DNA of 64,000 nucleotides from Takashimella koratensis (lineage: Eukaryota; Basidiomycota; Tremellomycetes; Trichosporonales; Tetragoniomycetaceae): assembly GCA_003116875.1 (NCBI GenBank), contig BCKT01000004.1, forward strand, positions 1,076,201-1,140,200, given 5' to 3'. A model generated the notes under the pieces. It had not been told where the DNA came from. It did not search any database and saw nothing but the letters and a program-made list of their open reading frames with translations. Below are positions 36,389-47,256 of this stretch, one piece after another. How positions within the stretch are numbered: position 1 is the stretch's first letter; every line of letters starts with the position of its first letter. The position numbers and the translations under genes are program-made.

Positions 36389-39002
36389 CTATGCGTAGCT
36401 AGCCTGCGCGCTGGCGCCCTCGTCAACCGCCGGTGTCTCCCACTGCTTCTTCGTGAACGCCTTTGAGCACGAAGCCATTGTCACACTAGCCCTTGAGATC
36501 GGGTCGGTCCTGTAAAAGTCGCTGATAGGCTTCTTCAACAACTCGCCGGAAGGCTGGGGAGCGGAGGCGTTTGCGAGCTGCTCGAGACCAGTCTTGAGCA
36601 CCTCTGCCGAAGGAGGTTCGAGGATGTCGTACCTAACCAGCGTTGGGGAGACATCCCACATTCGGTCGCGGAGAGTGTAGAGGTCGTCGTAAGGGAGGGG
36701 CTGGCCAAGGACCTCGGAGAGAGCACGGATGATCTTCCAGTCCTCTCGCGATGCGCCTGGAGGGGGAACAGCGGTACGCGAAAGCTGGCTTCGACCCTCG
36801 GTGTTGACCCACGTTGTCGACTTCTCGGTGTAGGCGGCACCAGGCAGGCAGACGTCGGCGTACTGCGCACCGTGGTCACCGTGGTGGCCCTGGTAGACGA
36901 CAAACGCGTTTTCAGGGATAGTCGAAGCGTCAAACTCGTCCGCGTTGAGGAGGTAGACGAATTTGGGAGTAGTAGTGGAGGAAGAAGTGAAACCAATGTC
37001 GTTGGCGCCGGTTCGCGAAGCAGCCTGAAGATGAAGTTAGCAGTGTGTTCGTGGTCTGGCATGTTCCACTTACCCTCTGGAGAATAGAGAAGCCGTTCCA
37101 TTCTGGAGTGACAAACTTGGCCGAGTTGTCGAGAACGTGCTTGCTGACGGCCTTGAGAACCGCTGCGCCGTCCTTGCCCTCGACCGCGGCGCTACCGACG
37201 ACGATCATGGGCTTCTTCGCGTTCTTCCAGATCTTGGCAAACTCGCCCTTGCCGCCCGACGAGAGGAACTCGGCAACATCCTTTGCAGAGGTACCGAGGT
37301 GCTCGTACTGGAAGACCGAGTCAAACTGCTCGCCGATCAACCCAAACTCGGCACCGCGCTGGAGGTACGACTTGCGGTACCTGGCGTTGATGATAGCGGC
37401 CTCGTGGCGTGGGTTGGTACCGACGAGGAGGACGGCGTCGGCGTCCTCAAGGTTGGCGATACCCGTGTTGAAGAGGTAGTTGGAGCGAACGTCGACCTGG
37501 CCAACGGGCTGTTCGACAGTCGTGTTCTCGGACCCGAGGCGGTTCAGGAGGTCCTTGAGTGCGACAAGGGACTCGGTGTCGGCGAGCGCACCAGCGACAG
37601 CCTTGATCTCGTCACCGTGAGCGCCCGAGTTGAGCAAGCCGTGGCGGATCGTCTCGAGCGCCTGCTCCCAGCTAGCCGGGACGAAGCGGTCGCCCTCACG
37701 GACCAAAGGGGTGGTGAGACGCTGGTACTTGAGACCGTCGTACGCATACCGCGTCTTGTCGTTGATCCACTCCTCGTTGACGTCGTCGTTGACTTTTGGC
37801 TGGACGCGCATGACCTGAACGCCGCGCGAGTCGACACGGATGTTGGACCCAACGGCGTCGAGGACATCGACGCTCTCCGTCTTCTTCAACTCCCACGGTC
37901 GGGCCTGGAACGCGTACGGCTTGGAGGTGAGGGCACCGACGGGGCAGAGGTCGATAATGTTACCCGACATCTCCGAGTCCATCGTCTTTTCAACGTACAT
38001 GCCGATCTGGAGGTCGTTACCGCGACCGGTCGTGCCGAGATCCTCGACACCAGCGACGTCGTTGGCGAAACGGACGCATCGGGTGCACTGGATGCATCGG
38101 TTCATCGAGGTCTTGACGATCGGTCCCAGGTCCTTGTTCTCAACCGCACGTTTGCCCGTAATCTCGTGGAATCGGGTGCGGTCCGATCCGTATCGCATCG
38201 ACTGGTCCTGCAAATCGCACTCGCCACCTTGGTCGCAGATCGGGCAGTCGAGAGGGTGGTTGGCGAGCAAGAACTCCATGACGCCTTCACGCGCCTTGTG
38301 AACGAGAGGGGTGTTGGTAAAGACTTTGGAGCCAGGCATCGCGGGCATCGCGCAGGACGCGACGGGTTTTGGTGATCGCTCGACCTGGCGAGATTAGCTG
38401 GGAAGGCCAGCGTACGGGCACGACATACCTCTACCAAGCACATTCGGCAGTTTCCGGCAATCGCTAATCGGTCATGGTAACAGCTGCGACCGTTAGCACG
38501 AGCTGAGGAATACTACTCACAATCTTGGGACAGTCGCACCACTTCAGATGGCAGTCATGTCAGCTTTTACCCTCCAGCTTTCCATTCCATATCACGTACG
38601 CTGCTTCCTGCACAAATTGTCAGCTGTAAACATTGGCAAAGAGGAAGAAGCTCAAACTCACGCAAGCCTGAATCAATGCGGTTCCTACATTGGAAGGAAA
38701 ATGTTAGTCATTAGGCGGATCCAGAGGGACAAAATTGGTTTCTGTTGCGAGATCCCTTGACCTACCTTGGGGAACGGTGACCTCCTTGCCGTCGATGGTG
38801 AGGGTGATGTCAGCCTGGCGAGGGCGAGACGAGGAGAAGAGGCGCGAGGAGCCTAAACAGAATGTTAGCATTTATTGACGTTGGTCGGAGTTGAAGCGTG
38901 AAAGTCTCGGGACCGGAGAAGACGAAAAGCCGCGAACGACAACGTACCGGACGCCTGGAGTTGCCGCGCGACCGACTTGGATGCAGCGAGTCGGCGAAGC
39001 AT
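36389..39002 (-). CDS. NDUFS1: Complex I 75-78 kDa iron-sulfur subunit (NDUFS1 / NUO-78)
   Basis: The largest peripheral-arm subunit of mitochondrial NADH:ubiquinone oxidoreductase. The start MLRRLAASKSVARQLQASG is a typical basic presequence. After an exon with LFSSSRPRQADITLTIDGKEVTVPQ come the 2Fe-2S and 4Fe-4S regions: [67 protein letters not shown] and DLCPVGALTSKPYAF. The molybdopterin-oxidoreductase-like domain follows (NPRHEAAIINARYRK). All the expected cluster Cys/His motifs are present. Five short exons encode the N-terminus and two longer ones the rest. It confirms a complex I-containing respiratory chain. The C-terminus is ETPAVDEGASAQASYA. Confidence 0.96.
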
Positions 39003-39337
39003 GGTGAGCTGGTCGCGGAGGAGAGAAGGGCGGGGGTAAGGGGTGGAGAGGAGAGGAGGAGAGGTGAGTGAGGGTATGAAGATGTGGATGTGGATTGACC
39101 AACGAGGAAGCGGCAGAATCACAGGATGTCTCCCACCGTACACTCAAACGCCGCAATGTGGCACCTCGATCCCCCCACCATCCAATAGCCACTCCCCGAT
39201 TGGTTACTAATTCCGTTTGCCAGGTGATTACAATTCATTCCAAGGTTCATTACAAACTGCATCAAAAGTCGTCGTTGAGGTCATTCACTCGTGCCCGACC
39301 CAGTCGTGGCTATTGTGGTTGCTTCTCACATCTTTAC
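39003..39337. other. NDUFS1 promoter and 3' flank of the next gene
   Basis: About 335 bp between two minus-strand genes, CT-rich upstream of the NDUFS1 start. No other feature is evident. Confidence 0.5.
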
Positions 39338-40180
39338 TCATATCCACCGAGGCATCCTCTCTTCCTCGTCCACTCCTACCCCGTCCCATGCCCAGTCCTC
39401 GTCGTCCGAACTATCCTCCTCCTCACTCACAACCACGATTGTCTCTCTCCTCCCTCCTTGCCCGCAACCCTGTCCTTGCCCTCCTCGGCCCTGTGCCACT
39501 CCTTTCCCTTTACCTCCTTCAATCCCTACCATCGACCGCCGCTTCCCTCCTCCTATCGACCCTACACCGTTCCTGCCCTTTCGGCGACCCATGAGAAGTG
39601 GGAAATGCAGCTTCTTCCCGAGGATGTATTCAATGTCGCGCAGCAGTGTCTGGCGAGGTCGGGAGTCGAGGATGGCGAGTTCGGGCAGCTCGGGGAAAGG
39701 GATGGCGGCGATCCGGGGTGATGATGGGGATGGGCTTGTACGCTTGGAAGACGGGAGAGGAGACGGTGGGCTCGCAGAGGTCGTTTCATTCAGAATGGAT
39801 GTTGATTCCTCAGGATGAGATAATGACCGCTCGGTGCTGGTTGGTGACTCTGTAACCACGCGCGTCGACTCTAGTGTGTACTCATGAGACCACCTCGAAT
39901 CCTCTGACGACGTACTCAATCGCGACGAGACGAGTGAGCAAGTCGGCGAATACGCTGCGTCCTTGACTTTACTCTGAGACTGCTTTGAGACGAGCGTCGT
40001 GTCTGACCCGGCTGTGCTGGTGGAGAACCGCGCAGTGTGAACCCCCGTGCGCTCGAGGTCGGGGTCGAAGGGCTCGAGGAAGGCGCGGAAGCTATACGCG
40101 TCGGTCGGGGAGAGGAAAGGAGCGTGTGTGGGGCGAGGTGGGGCAGGTCGGCTGGGGAGGAGGTAGACTGTGTCGTCCAT
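39338..40180 (-). CDS. Ser/Pro-rich hypothetical protein
   Basis: I do not recognise this gene. The first in-frame ATG (40180) gives 280 aa starting MDDTVYLLPSRPAPPRP; the frame stays open further upstream but only with non-ATG codons, so extra 5' exons are possible. After FLSPTDAYSFRAFLEPFDPDLE comes a Ser/Thr-rich disordered stretch. A hydrophobic-charged segment IPFPELPELAILDSRPRQTLLRDIEYILGKKLHFPLL may be the only folded part. Then a Gly/Lys/Arg-rich region (GRRKGRNG, GGKGKGVAQGRGG) and an acidic tail (VVSEEEDSSDDEDW). The basic-then-acidic tail resembles nuclear proteins, but this is only a resemblance. Confidence 0.55.
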   Translation of the reverse strand: MDDTVYLLPSRPAPPRPTHAPFLSPTDAYSFRAFLEPFDPDLERTGVHTARFSTSTAGSDTTLVSKQSQSKVKDAAYSPTCSLVSSRLSTSSEDSRWSHEYTLESTRVVTESPTSTERSLSHPEESTSILNETTSASPPSPLPSSKRTSPSPSSPRIAAIPFPELPELAILDSRPRQTLLRDIEYILGKKLHFPLLMGRRKGRNGVGSIGGGKRRSMVGIEGGKGKGVAQGRGGQGQGCGQGGRRETIVVVSEEEDSSDDEDWAWDGVGVDEEERMPRWI

Positions 40181-41339
40181 TGTAAGAGGGGTGGGTAAGG
40201 CGTATGATCTGGTAGACGGCTGCTCGGTGGTCGATGTGGATCGTGTCTTTGGCGATTGAAAGGTTTGAGTATTGGGCGGAGTGGTGAGAGATTCGCGACG
40301 ATGGGCGCGTGAAGTCTTTGGCGGCGAGGAGGGGGAGCAGGACTGGGACGGGAACGGGGACTGTGACTGGGACGAGGGCAAGGGCGGCGAGGGCGAGGGG
40401 GAGATTGAAGGCGAAGGGGGCGTCTACCTCAAGCTAAGCCAGGGGGTTCCGTGGGCAAAGGATCAAGCTTGGTCAAAGGCATGCAGGCGGACGGCTGATA
40501 TAGCCTAGAGCAGCTATCGTGACCTCTTCAAGGCATCAGCCGGTCCTCAAGTAGTCCAAGAGGTCCGTCACAGGTCCCTCCCTCCACTGGTCCAACGGTC
40601 TCCTCTGTGCCCAGACCCACCCCTGGGTCTAAGTCCAAGTCCGAAGCCACTCGTTGTAATCTCCCATGCCCCGCCTTCCTGTCACGACCTCGTCTGGTCG
40701 CGGGGCGGGCGGGACCTTTGATCTATCACCCCCTCGTCGACTTGCCATCACCATCACCATCACTATCACCATCATCCTCATCCGCCATCAGCGGTAGATC
40801 CTTTACTTCTTCATGACCCTCATTTCCCCTCCGCCCCCCTGACCCCTGGTCCAAATCCCACGCTCGAGGCTCGGCACTGACCACCCTCAACCTACCCCTT
40901 GATCAATAACGGAATGTGCGTACCGCGCGTACTGTGCGTCCCGTGCGTTCCAGCAAGCGCACTGCGCCTGGACCTCGAGGTCATTCTAATTACCTCGCCC
41001 CTTCCTCTACCGGACCTGGACCTCTGACCGAGTCCGTGATGCCTGCCTCGCTGTGTTTGAGAAAAGCACCCCAACCAGTGCTGGGAAAAAGACCCTCAAC
41101 TCGTCCCGACGAGGTAGTGATGTCTTTCCTCGTGGCCTTTTTTGGATCCTGAAACATTCATTTCCGCCACCTATCACGCCCTCGTCTCCCTTCACATCAC
41201 CACTCACTCACTCTACCCATCAGTTGTACTCCAGAGTAAGGATCGCAGCTATATCTGTATCTGTATTCATGATGCATAGATGACCCGGATCTCAACTGAT
41301 CTACCAACCCCACTAGATGGACCTGTATCCGAGATCCGC
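40181..41339. other. Long intergenic region
   Basis: About 1.2 kb. It includes the possible 5' part of the Ser/Pro-rich gene (Asp/Glu-like GGCGAGGGCGAG repeats near 40380), a CACCAT trinucleotide-type tract near 40748-40775, and the 3' flank of the synthetase gene. No supported gene. Confidence 0.45.
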
Positions 41340-44300
41340 TCACTTCCCTCCCTCCGCCTGCCAAGCCAAGAACGCCTCGTGTAATTTCTCCTGATTCTTC
41401 CACTCCTTCTGCAACTTTTTCACCATACTCTTACTCACTTCTTTCCCCTCCGCATCCATCGTTGGGACCCCTTGTTCATCCCACTGAGTCCAAACCCCTG
41501 CCTCCACATTCGGTGGTCTAAACATCACATTGGGCGCTACTCTACCCTTCTCGAGCTGCGCGACACGCTTAGCTTCCGCCGCTGCGGCGTTGGCAGCTTT
41601 CTTCGCTGCTTTATCCGCAGCAGCAGCAGCTTTCTCTTCCCGCGCTTTAATGAGGACAGAAGGGTCGACGAGCTTGTACAGTGCTCCACCATCAGAACCT
41701 TGCCCGTCGTCCAGTTGGACACCGAGATTGACAAGATCTTGGTCACGGAATTTGTCACAGAGTATGAGAATGTCCTTGTTTGATCCTCCCGCGATAGTGA
41801 GTTTACGAATATCGTCACGGAACGATGCGAGGGCGCGGATGTACTTGTCCAACTGAGCCTCGAACTGTGATAATGGCCGTTAGCAAGAACCTCATTCAAC
41901 ACTTGGGTCGTATCAACTCACATCGCCAGACTCTGCCAATCCCTCCTTCCCCCACCCAATCCCATTCGCATCACCTGCCGCCGCCCCTTCTCCTAGCCCA
42001 AACATCTTGAGCATCCGCGTGATCCACTGCGCGATCACTTGAACCGGACCGATATTGTACTCTCTACCACGGGACGCAAAGTAGACGTTGACTTTCCCGA
42101 CAAGGTCAAGGAGGACAGCGATAGCGGCGGGGGTGTTGAATGAGTCACAGAGGGCGACGCGGAAGTCGTGTTGCGCTTTGTGGTAGCTAGAAGTGGGTTA
42201 GGTCTCGCTCGCAATAGTTTCATGTAGACCACGGTTGACTTACTCCGCGGTGAGGGACTGCTCTGGCTCGTCATAGTGGTGCTTGCCATCAACAGACGGG
42301 CCCTTGGCAGCCGACTCGCTCACGCGCGCTTTCACATTGGTGAAGAAGTTCTGGGCATGATTAGCCACCTCTCCTCTCTTTAGCTACACGCCACCATACC
42401 ACACGTCACCCGAAGATGAACTCACATCAAAAGTCTCTTCCTTCGCCTTGACATCCGCGATCAAGTCCTTCTTAAAGTCCATCTTGGCGTTCCATGTCTG
42501 TAACATGAACGCGAGTCGAAGTTGCCTCGCGGAATAGTCTCTCAACGCGTCCTGCAAGAAATACACAAGAGCACGAGAATCAAGATGAGTCAAAGTTTAT
42601 CACCCGTCAGCTCGAGTTGATTACGGTGTTCATGTGTAATGACACACTCACATCAATCGTGATAAAGTTCTTCAAAGACTTGCTCATCTTGAGACCCTCA
42701 ATGTGGAGATGGCCCGTATGCAAAAAGTAGTTGACCCACTGCCTGCACCCGTGGTACGCCTGCAGGTAGACATCAGCAATCATTCCTTCCTCGTACTTCT
42801 ACATCCATGACACTCCTCGCAGCAGTCTTATTTCTTCCTTGTGTGATTGCGTTTACCGACACTCACCTCAGACTGCGCGAGCTCATTGTCATGGTGCGGG
42901 AACATGAGGTCGACACCGCCTGAGTGAATGTCCATTCGTTTACCCAAGATCGCGCTAGCCATGACCGAGCACTCGATATGCCATCCCGGCCTGCCTTCTC
43001 CCCAAGGTGAAGGCCACGCGGGCTCTCCGGGTTTGCTTCGGGCTTTCCAGAGCGCAAAGTCGGCGGCTTGTCGTTTACCCCGGGTACCTGTGAGCGCACC
43101 TGTTCACGCAGCCACCTGTCAGCGCTACTCCTACCTAAGCAATCAAGGTCCTGCACCCTTGCTTGCCTGGTGAATCTTCACTCAGCCAGCCGCCCGATCT
43201 GGACTCACCCTCGCCTTCATCTAGCAGCTTCTTATTCCCTTTACTTCCCGGCTGCAACTTTGCATACTCGTGGCAGAAATCGACTCCGACACCTCCATCC
43301 TCATCATGCGCGCGAGCTCCCTCAAACTTGCCGACATCAAAGTAGACGCTACCTTCTGCCTCGTATGCGAAACCATTACTGATGATGCGTTCGACAAAGG
43401 CGACGTTCTCAGGGATGTACTCGGAGACGCGGGTGATGGTGTCTGGTGGAAGGACGCGAAGGCGAGCCATGTCGTCGAAGAAGCGACCTTCCCAGTACGC
43501 CGCGAGTTCTCGGCATACACCAACAGGGTCGGCAATGGTATCTCCAAGCTACACCTCGTCAGCGCAATCTCGTCCTGCTACCAATAAAGAAATGGAGACT
43601 CACCTTTTCACCGAGATATGGACCCAACACGTCCGAAGCTCCTTCAACCAACTCCTTGACTCCACCTTCTTGTCCCACCCCCTTCTCAGCGGTCCTAATC
43701 GCCTGACTCGCTTTAGTCAAGCTAGTCACCCACATCCCAAACTTCTCTTCCTTCTCCCTGGCCGCTTTTGCCCACTCCGCGTCCGCACTGTCCTTGGCGA
43801 GCACGGCGTCGAAGTGGTCGAGCGCGTCGGCGTTGGGCGTCGGCGGGTCAAGAGAGGTAGGGAGGGCCTTGAGGAATTTGGAGTGGAAAAAGGCAGAGAA
43901 GGCGAGACGAGAGGTCTCGAGGAGGTCAGGGGTAAGAGTCGGGTGAGTGGAGATTGCCTGGGCGAGGAGGTGGGACTCCCGAGCGCGCAGGATGATCTGG
44001 AAGTTGGTAAGCAGGTGGAGGCGAAGACGTGATTGGGAAGAGCGTAGGAGGGGGAAGCGATGAGAGAGAGATAAATCACCTTGTCATCAATGTCCGTCAC
44101 GTTCATGACAAAGTTGACATCGTAGCCAAAGTAATCTCTCAGAATACGTCGCACAATATCTTGGGTCAAGTAGTTTCTGTTCAAGATCATCAGCTACCGT
44201 CTCCCTCGTCTCTCTTTCTCTTTCTTCTCTTTCTTCTCGCCCTTCTGCCAGTCCTCCCTCTCTCCCGCTTGTCGTCCAAACCCACCTCGCGTGTCCCATA

Positions 44301-44623
44301 TGCGACGCATCGTACACTGTCGGTCCACAATTATACCAATCGACTCTCTTTCCTTGGGTTGGTGTGAAGACGTCCTTGTTTCTCGTGAGGGAGTTGTAAA
44401 CACGAAGCACGGGTTCGTCGAGGGTCTTGGTGGGTGTCGCCCATGCAGGCATCGACGATGACTGCGCTGCGGCGGGTGTTGGGGCGGACATTGTGATTGT
44501 GCGGATTGGGGAAGGGAAGGGCGAGAGACGAGGAGAAAGGGTAGAGGTAGGTCGAAGTGATGTGGTGAGCTGGAACCGAGAAAATGGAGGGAGTAACCGT
44601 TTGAACGCCGTCGTCTTGGACAT
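41340..44623 (-). CDS. CRS1: Cysteinyl-tRNA synthetase, probable mitochondrial and cytosolic forms
   Basis: A class I synthetase charging tRNA-Cys. The first possible start (44623) adds 44 residues beginning [17 protein letters not shown], rich in Arg/Lys/Ser/Thr and without acidic residues, like a mitochondrial presequence. The second (44491) starts [10 protein letters not shown] as a cytosolic form would. Core motifs: [10 protein letters not shown] (first zinc Cys), SHMGHAR (HIGH), [29 protein letters not shown] and [10 protein letters not shown] (zinc Cys), [17 protein letters not shown] (zinc His/Glu), LKMSKSLKN (KMSKS). An insertion between HIGH and the second zinc Cys holds a eukaryotic-type helical region. 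The C-terminus has an Ala/Lys/Glu-rich coiled stretch followed by [19 protein letters not shown]. All catalytic motifs are intact. Confidence 0.95.
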
Positions 44624-45154
44624 ACGGCGAGGTTGAGTCACGCCGTTGAGTGTGTACAATGTCCTCGAGTCGTATGAACCGAGGTGAATCGAAGCCTGAG
44701 CAAGGCGGTAACGAGCGAGGGAGGGAGGGAGTTGAGAAATGAGAAAATGGCCGACGACTGACGACCGAGATTTGAGATTTGGACGAACTCGGATGGCGAT
44801 CTCAGTTAGGCGTGCGAAACCATGGCTAGTCTTTGGTGAAATCGGCGTGCGATCGAAAGCCGCGCCTATTTCGTTGTACGGTTTAAATATCCCATGTCCT
44901 CCACGCGACACGACGAGACCAACCTCGAGGACAAGGAAGTTGGTAGTTTACAACTTTTGCAACTCGCAACTTGATCTTCAAACCAAGCACCTCGTCCAGA
45001 GTCAGCTCACCACGCCCGACTCGTTCGTTTCTGCCTTTTGGCATCCACGTCCCCGCCCACGACTCACGATTCACGATCCGAACCTGGACACGTCTGCTTC
45101 AAAGTCCTCTTCTCCCCCTTGCTGCCAACTCATCCACGACCACATACCATTGTC
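44624..45154. promoter_or_regulatory. Divergent promoter region, CysRS / ERV25
   Basis: About 530 bp between divergent starts. No distinct element was recognised apart from a CT/CA-rich leader before the ERV25 ATG. Confidence 0.5.
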
Positions 45155-46676
45155 ATGATCCTCTCGCGCCGACCTGTTGCCTCCGTCCTCGCCCTCGCGG
45201 CTCTTGCGCTCCCAGCATTAGGTGTCAAGTTTGACCTTGAGGCTCAACGGTACCCTCAGCCTCGTGAGCTACTAGCCTTCCTATTTCTCCTCTTCTCTTC
45301 TCTTCTCTTCTCCTCTACCTCCGCACCTCTCCCCACCTCGTCTCTACATCTGTCTCCTATTTGACCTCAGCTGACCCGAGGCTGTCGCCGTGACTCATTC
45401 AATTATACAGACTGGTATGTCCCGCAGCTCACATCCATGGCACTTGACCCGACCCAAGCTGACCCGCGCAGTATCTGGAACTTTGCAGCAGGCAACACCC
45501 TCGTCATTGTGACCGCCAACGTCGCTCCATCTCCTGGCCAACGAGTGGACATTGAAATTCTTGACGGATCAGAACGGGGTAACGTCTACCTCTCGAAGAA
45601 GGTGAGACTTCATCATCACGGCGTCATTGCCATTTAACGTCTCATGTTCGGACGCGGCTGACGACTTGGTTTGACGGTGTAGGATATCAAAGGCGAGACA
45701 CGGCTGGCAGTGACAACGCACGAGTCGGCAGACGTGGGCGTGTGTCTACGAAACTATTTGGAAGGAGGTGAGTGCTTAGGCATATAACTCCAAGGAGAGA
45801 GGGCCAGAGTTACAAACGAGGGCAGATCATCACGAAGGTGTTGGGGAAGTAGAGAAAGGGTTTGGCAAGGACACCGGCATGAACACGATGCGAGGTTGGA
45901 AAGGTGGAGAAATGGGACATCGCTGACGGAGCCAGACGCTGAGGGCAAGTCGTTCCGCGTGGTAGACTTGGACGTGGACATTGGCGCGGACGCCGTGGAC
46001 TACAAGTGAGTCTAACACGGATCATTTCGGCAGTTTCAAGTCCTCCTTCACTTGACTATCTTGTTACTCTCTATTTCTGCGCTCTCCCTTGCTTGTCTTC
46101 ACGCTAATATCGCTTCGCTCTCTCTACCCTACCTCCCTTCGTAAACCTTGGCACCGCTCTAGTGCAATCGCGAACCAAGAGTCCTTGTCCATCCTCGAAG
46201 TCGAAATGCGGAAACTCGAAGCGGTAACAAAAGAGATTGTAGATGAGATGGGGTACCTCCAACGGCGCGAGATGAAGATGCGCGATACGAATGGTGAGTA
46301 ACGATTAGCGACTGTCAGAGTGTTGTAGTTGGTGGTGAGGTGGATATGGAGAAGCTTGGACCATTTGCTGCAGGGTATGGAAGAGGAAGAGGAACAGGAA
46401 GAGATGCTGATATCTTGCCTATGTTGTAGAGAGCACAAACGAGCGAGTCAAGAATTTCGCCATTCTCATTACGATCGGTATCATCGGTCTCGGTGTCTGG
46501 CAAGTGAGTACGATAGCTCTACCTCTCGAGTGTTCTGGATAAAACTATTTCCCTTCCTCCATAGGCAGGTTGAGATGGACACCGCACGGCTGCGCGATTA
46601 GCAGTAGACTATGTAGCTGACGAATCTAGGTGATTCATTTGAGATCGTTCTTCAAGCGCAAGTACTTGATCGATTG
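45155..46676 (+). CDS. ERV25: p24-family cargo receptor, delta type (ERV25-like)
   Basis: A type I ER-Golgi membrane protein that packages cargo into COPII vesicles. A signal peptide (MILSRRPVASVLALAALALPALG) is followed by a GOLD domain beginning VKFDLEAQ, with HCIWNF, AGNTLVIVTANVAPSPGQRV and the second Cys in ADVGVCLRNYLEG. Then come VVDLDVDIGADAVDY, a heptad coiled coil (SLSILEVEMRKLEAVTKEIVDEMGYLQRREMKMR), a TM helix (FAILITIGIIGLGVWQV) and a tail HLRSFFKRKYLID with Phe-Phe and Lys-Arg-Lys sorting signals. The first Cys codon exists only if a 4-nt exon (45411-45414) is spliced in. At least six introns. Confidence 0.92.
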
Positions 46677-46752
46677 AGTGAGGCAGTGTAAGAGAGAGGA
46701 GAAGGGACAAGCAAGGGTGATGGACACGAAATGGCATGCATCATTAGGCCGG

Positions 46753-46814
<62 letters not shown>

Positions 46815-47256
46815 CAGACGAGGTCCACCTTCCTTCTCACCTTTCCTTCCTTTGGTACAGTATATATATCCATCTCCCATCTTCCTCTTCTCCTTCCACC
46901 TCATCGCTCACCCACCACCTCTCCACTCCTCGGTCTCGTCCTTCTTCCTCACTATCACCCACTCACTGCTCACTAGCGCACTCACCGCTCACTCACACCC
47001 ACACTCACCAGCTCACCCACTCGCCCACTCGCCCACTCGCCCATTCACCCACTAACCTCCCCCAGCTCACAGTCCCTAGCTCACCTTCCCGAGCTCACCT
47101 TGCTCAACCCTGTCACAACGCACCCGTCTACTCCCTTCTCAAGAGACTCTTCACCGTCCACTCTCTACTACCCACTCCCCACTCCACACTCCACACTCCC
47201 CACCTTCCACCACCTACCACCCAGCACCCACACCCCACCTCACCCCACACACCGCC
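46677..47256. other. Intergenic region with (CA)n and CT-rich leader
   Basis: Holds the microsatellite at 46756-46808 and a long pyrimidine-rich leader (many CACTC/CCCAC units) before the ATG at 47257. No gene. Confidence 0.6.
46756..46808 (+). repeat. (AC)n microsatellite, about 26 units
   Basis: An uninterrupted dinucleotide run; a likely length-polymorphic marker. Confidence 0.97.

Noticed and set aside
39338..40381. Longer 347-residue version of the Ser/Pro-rich protein
   Set aside because: Its first codon is TTG; the first ATG in frame is at 40180.
46635..46904. Val-Cys repeat protein on the minus strand
   Set aside because: Only a translation of the (CA)n microsatellite.
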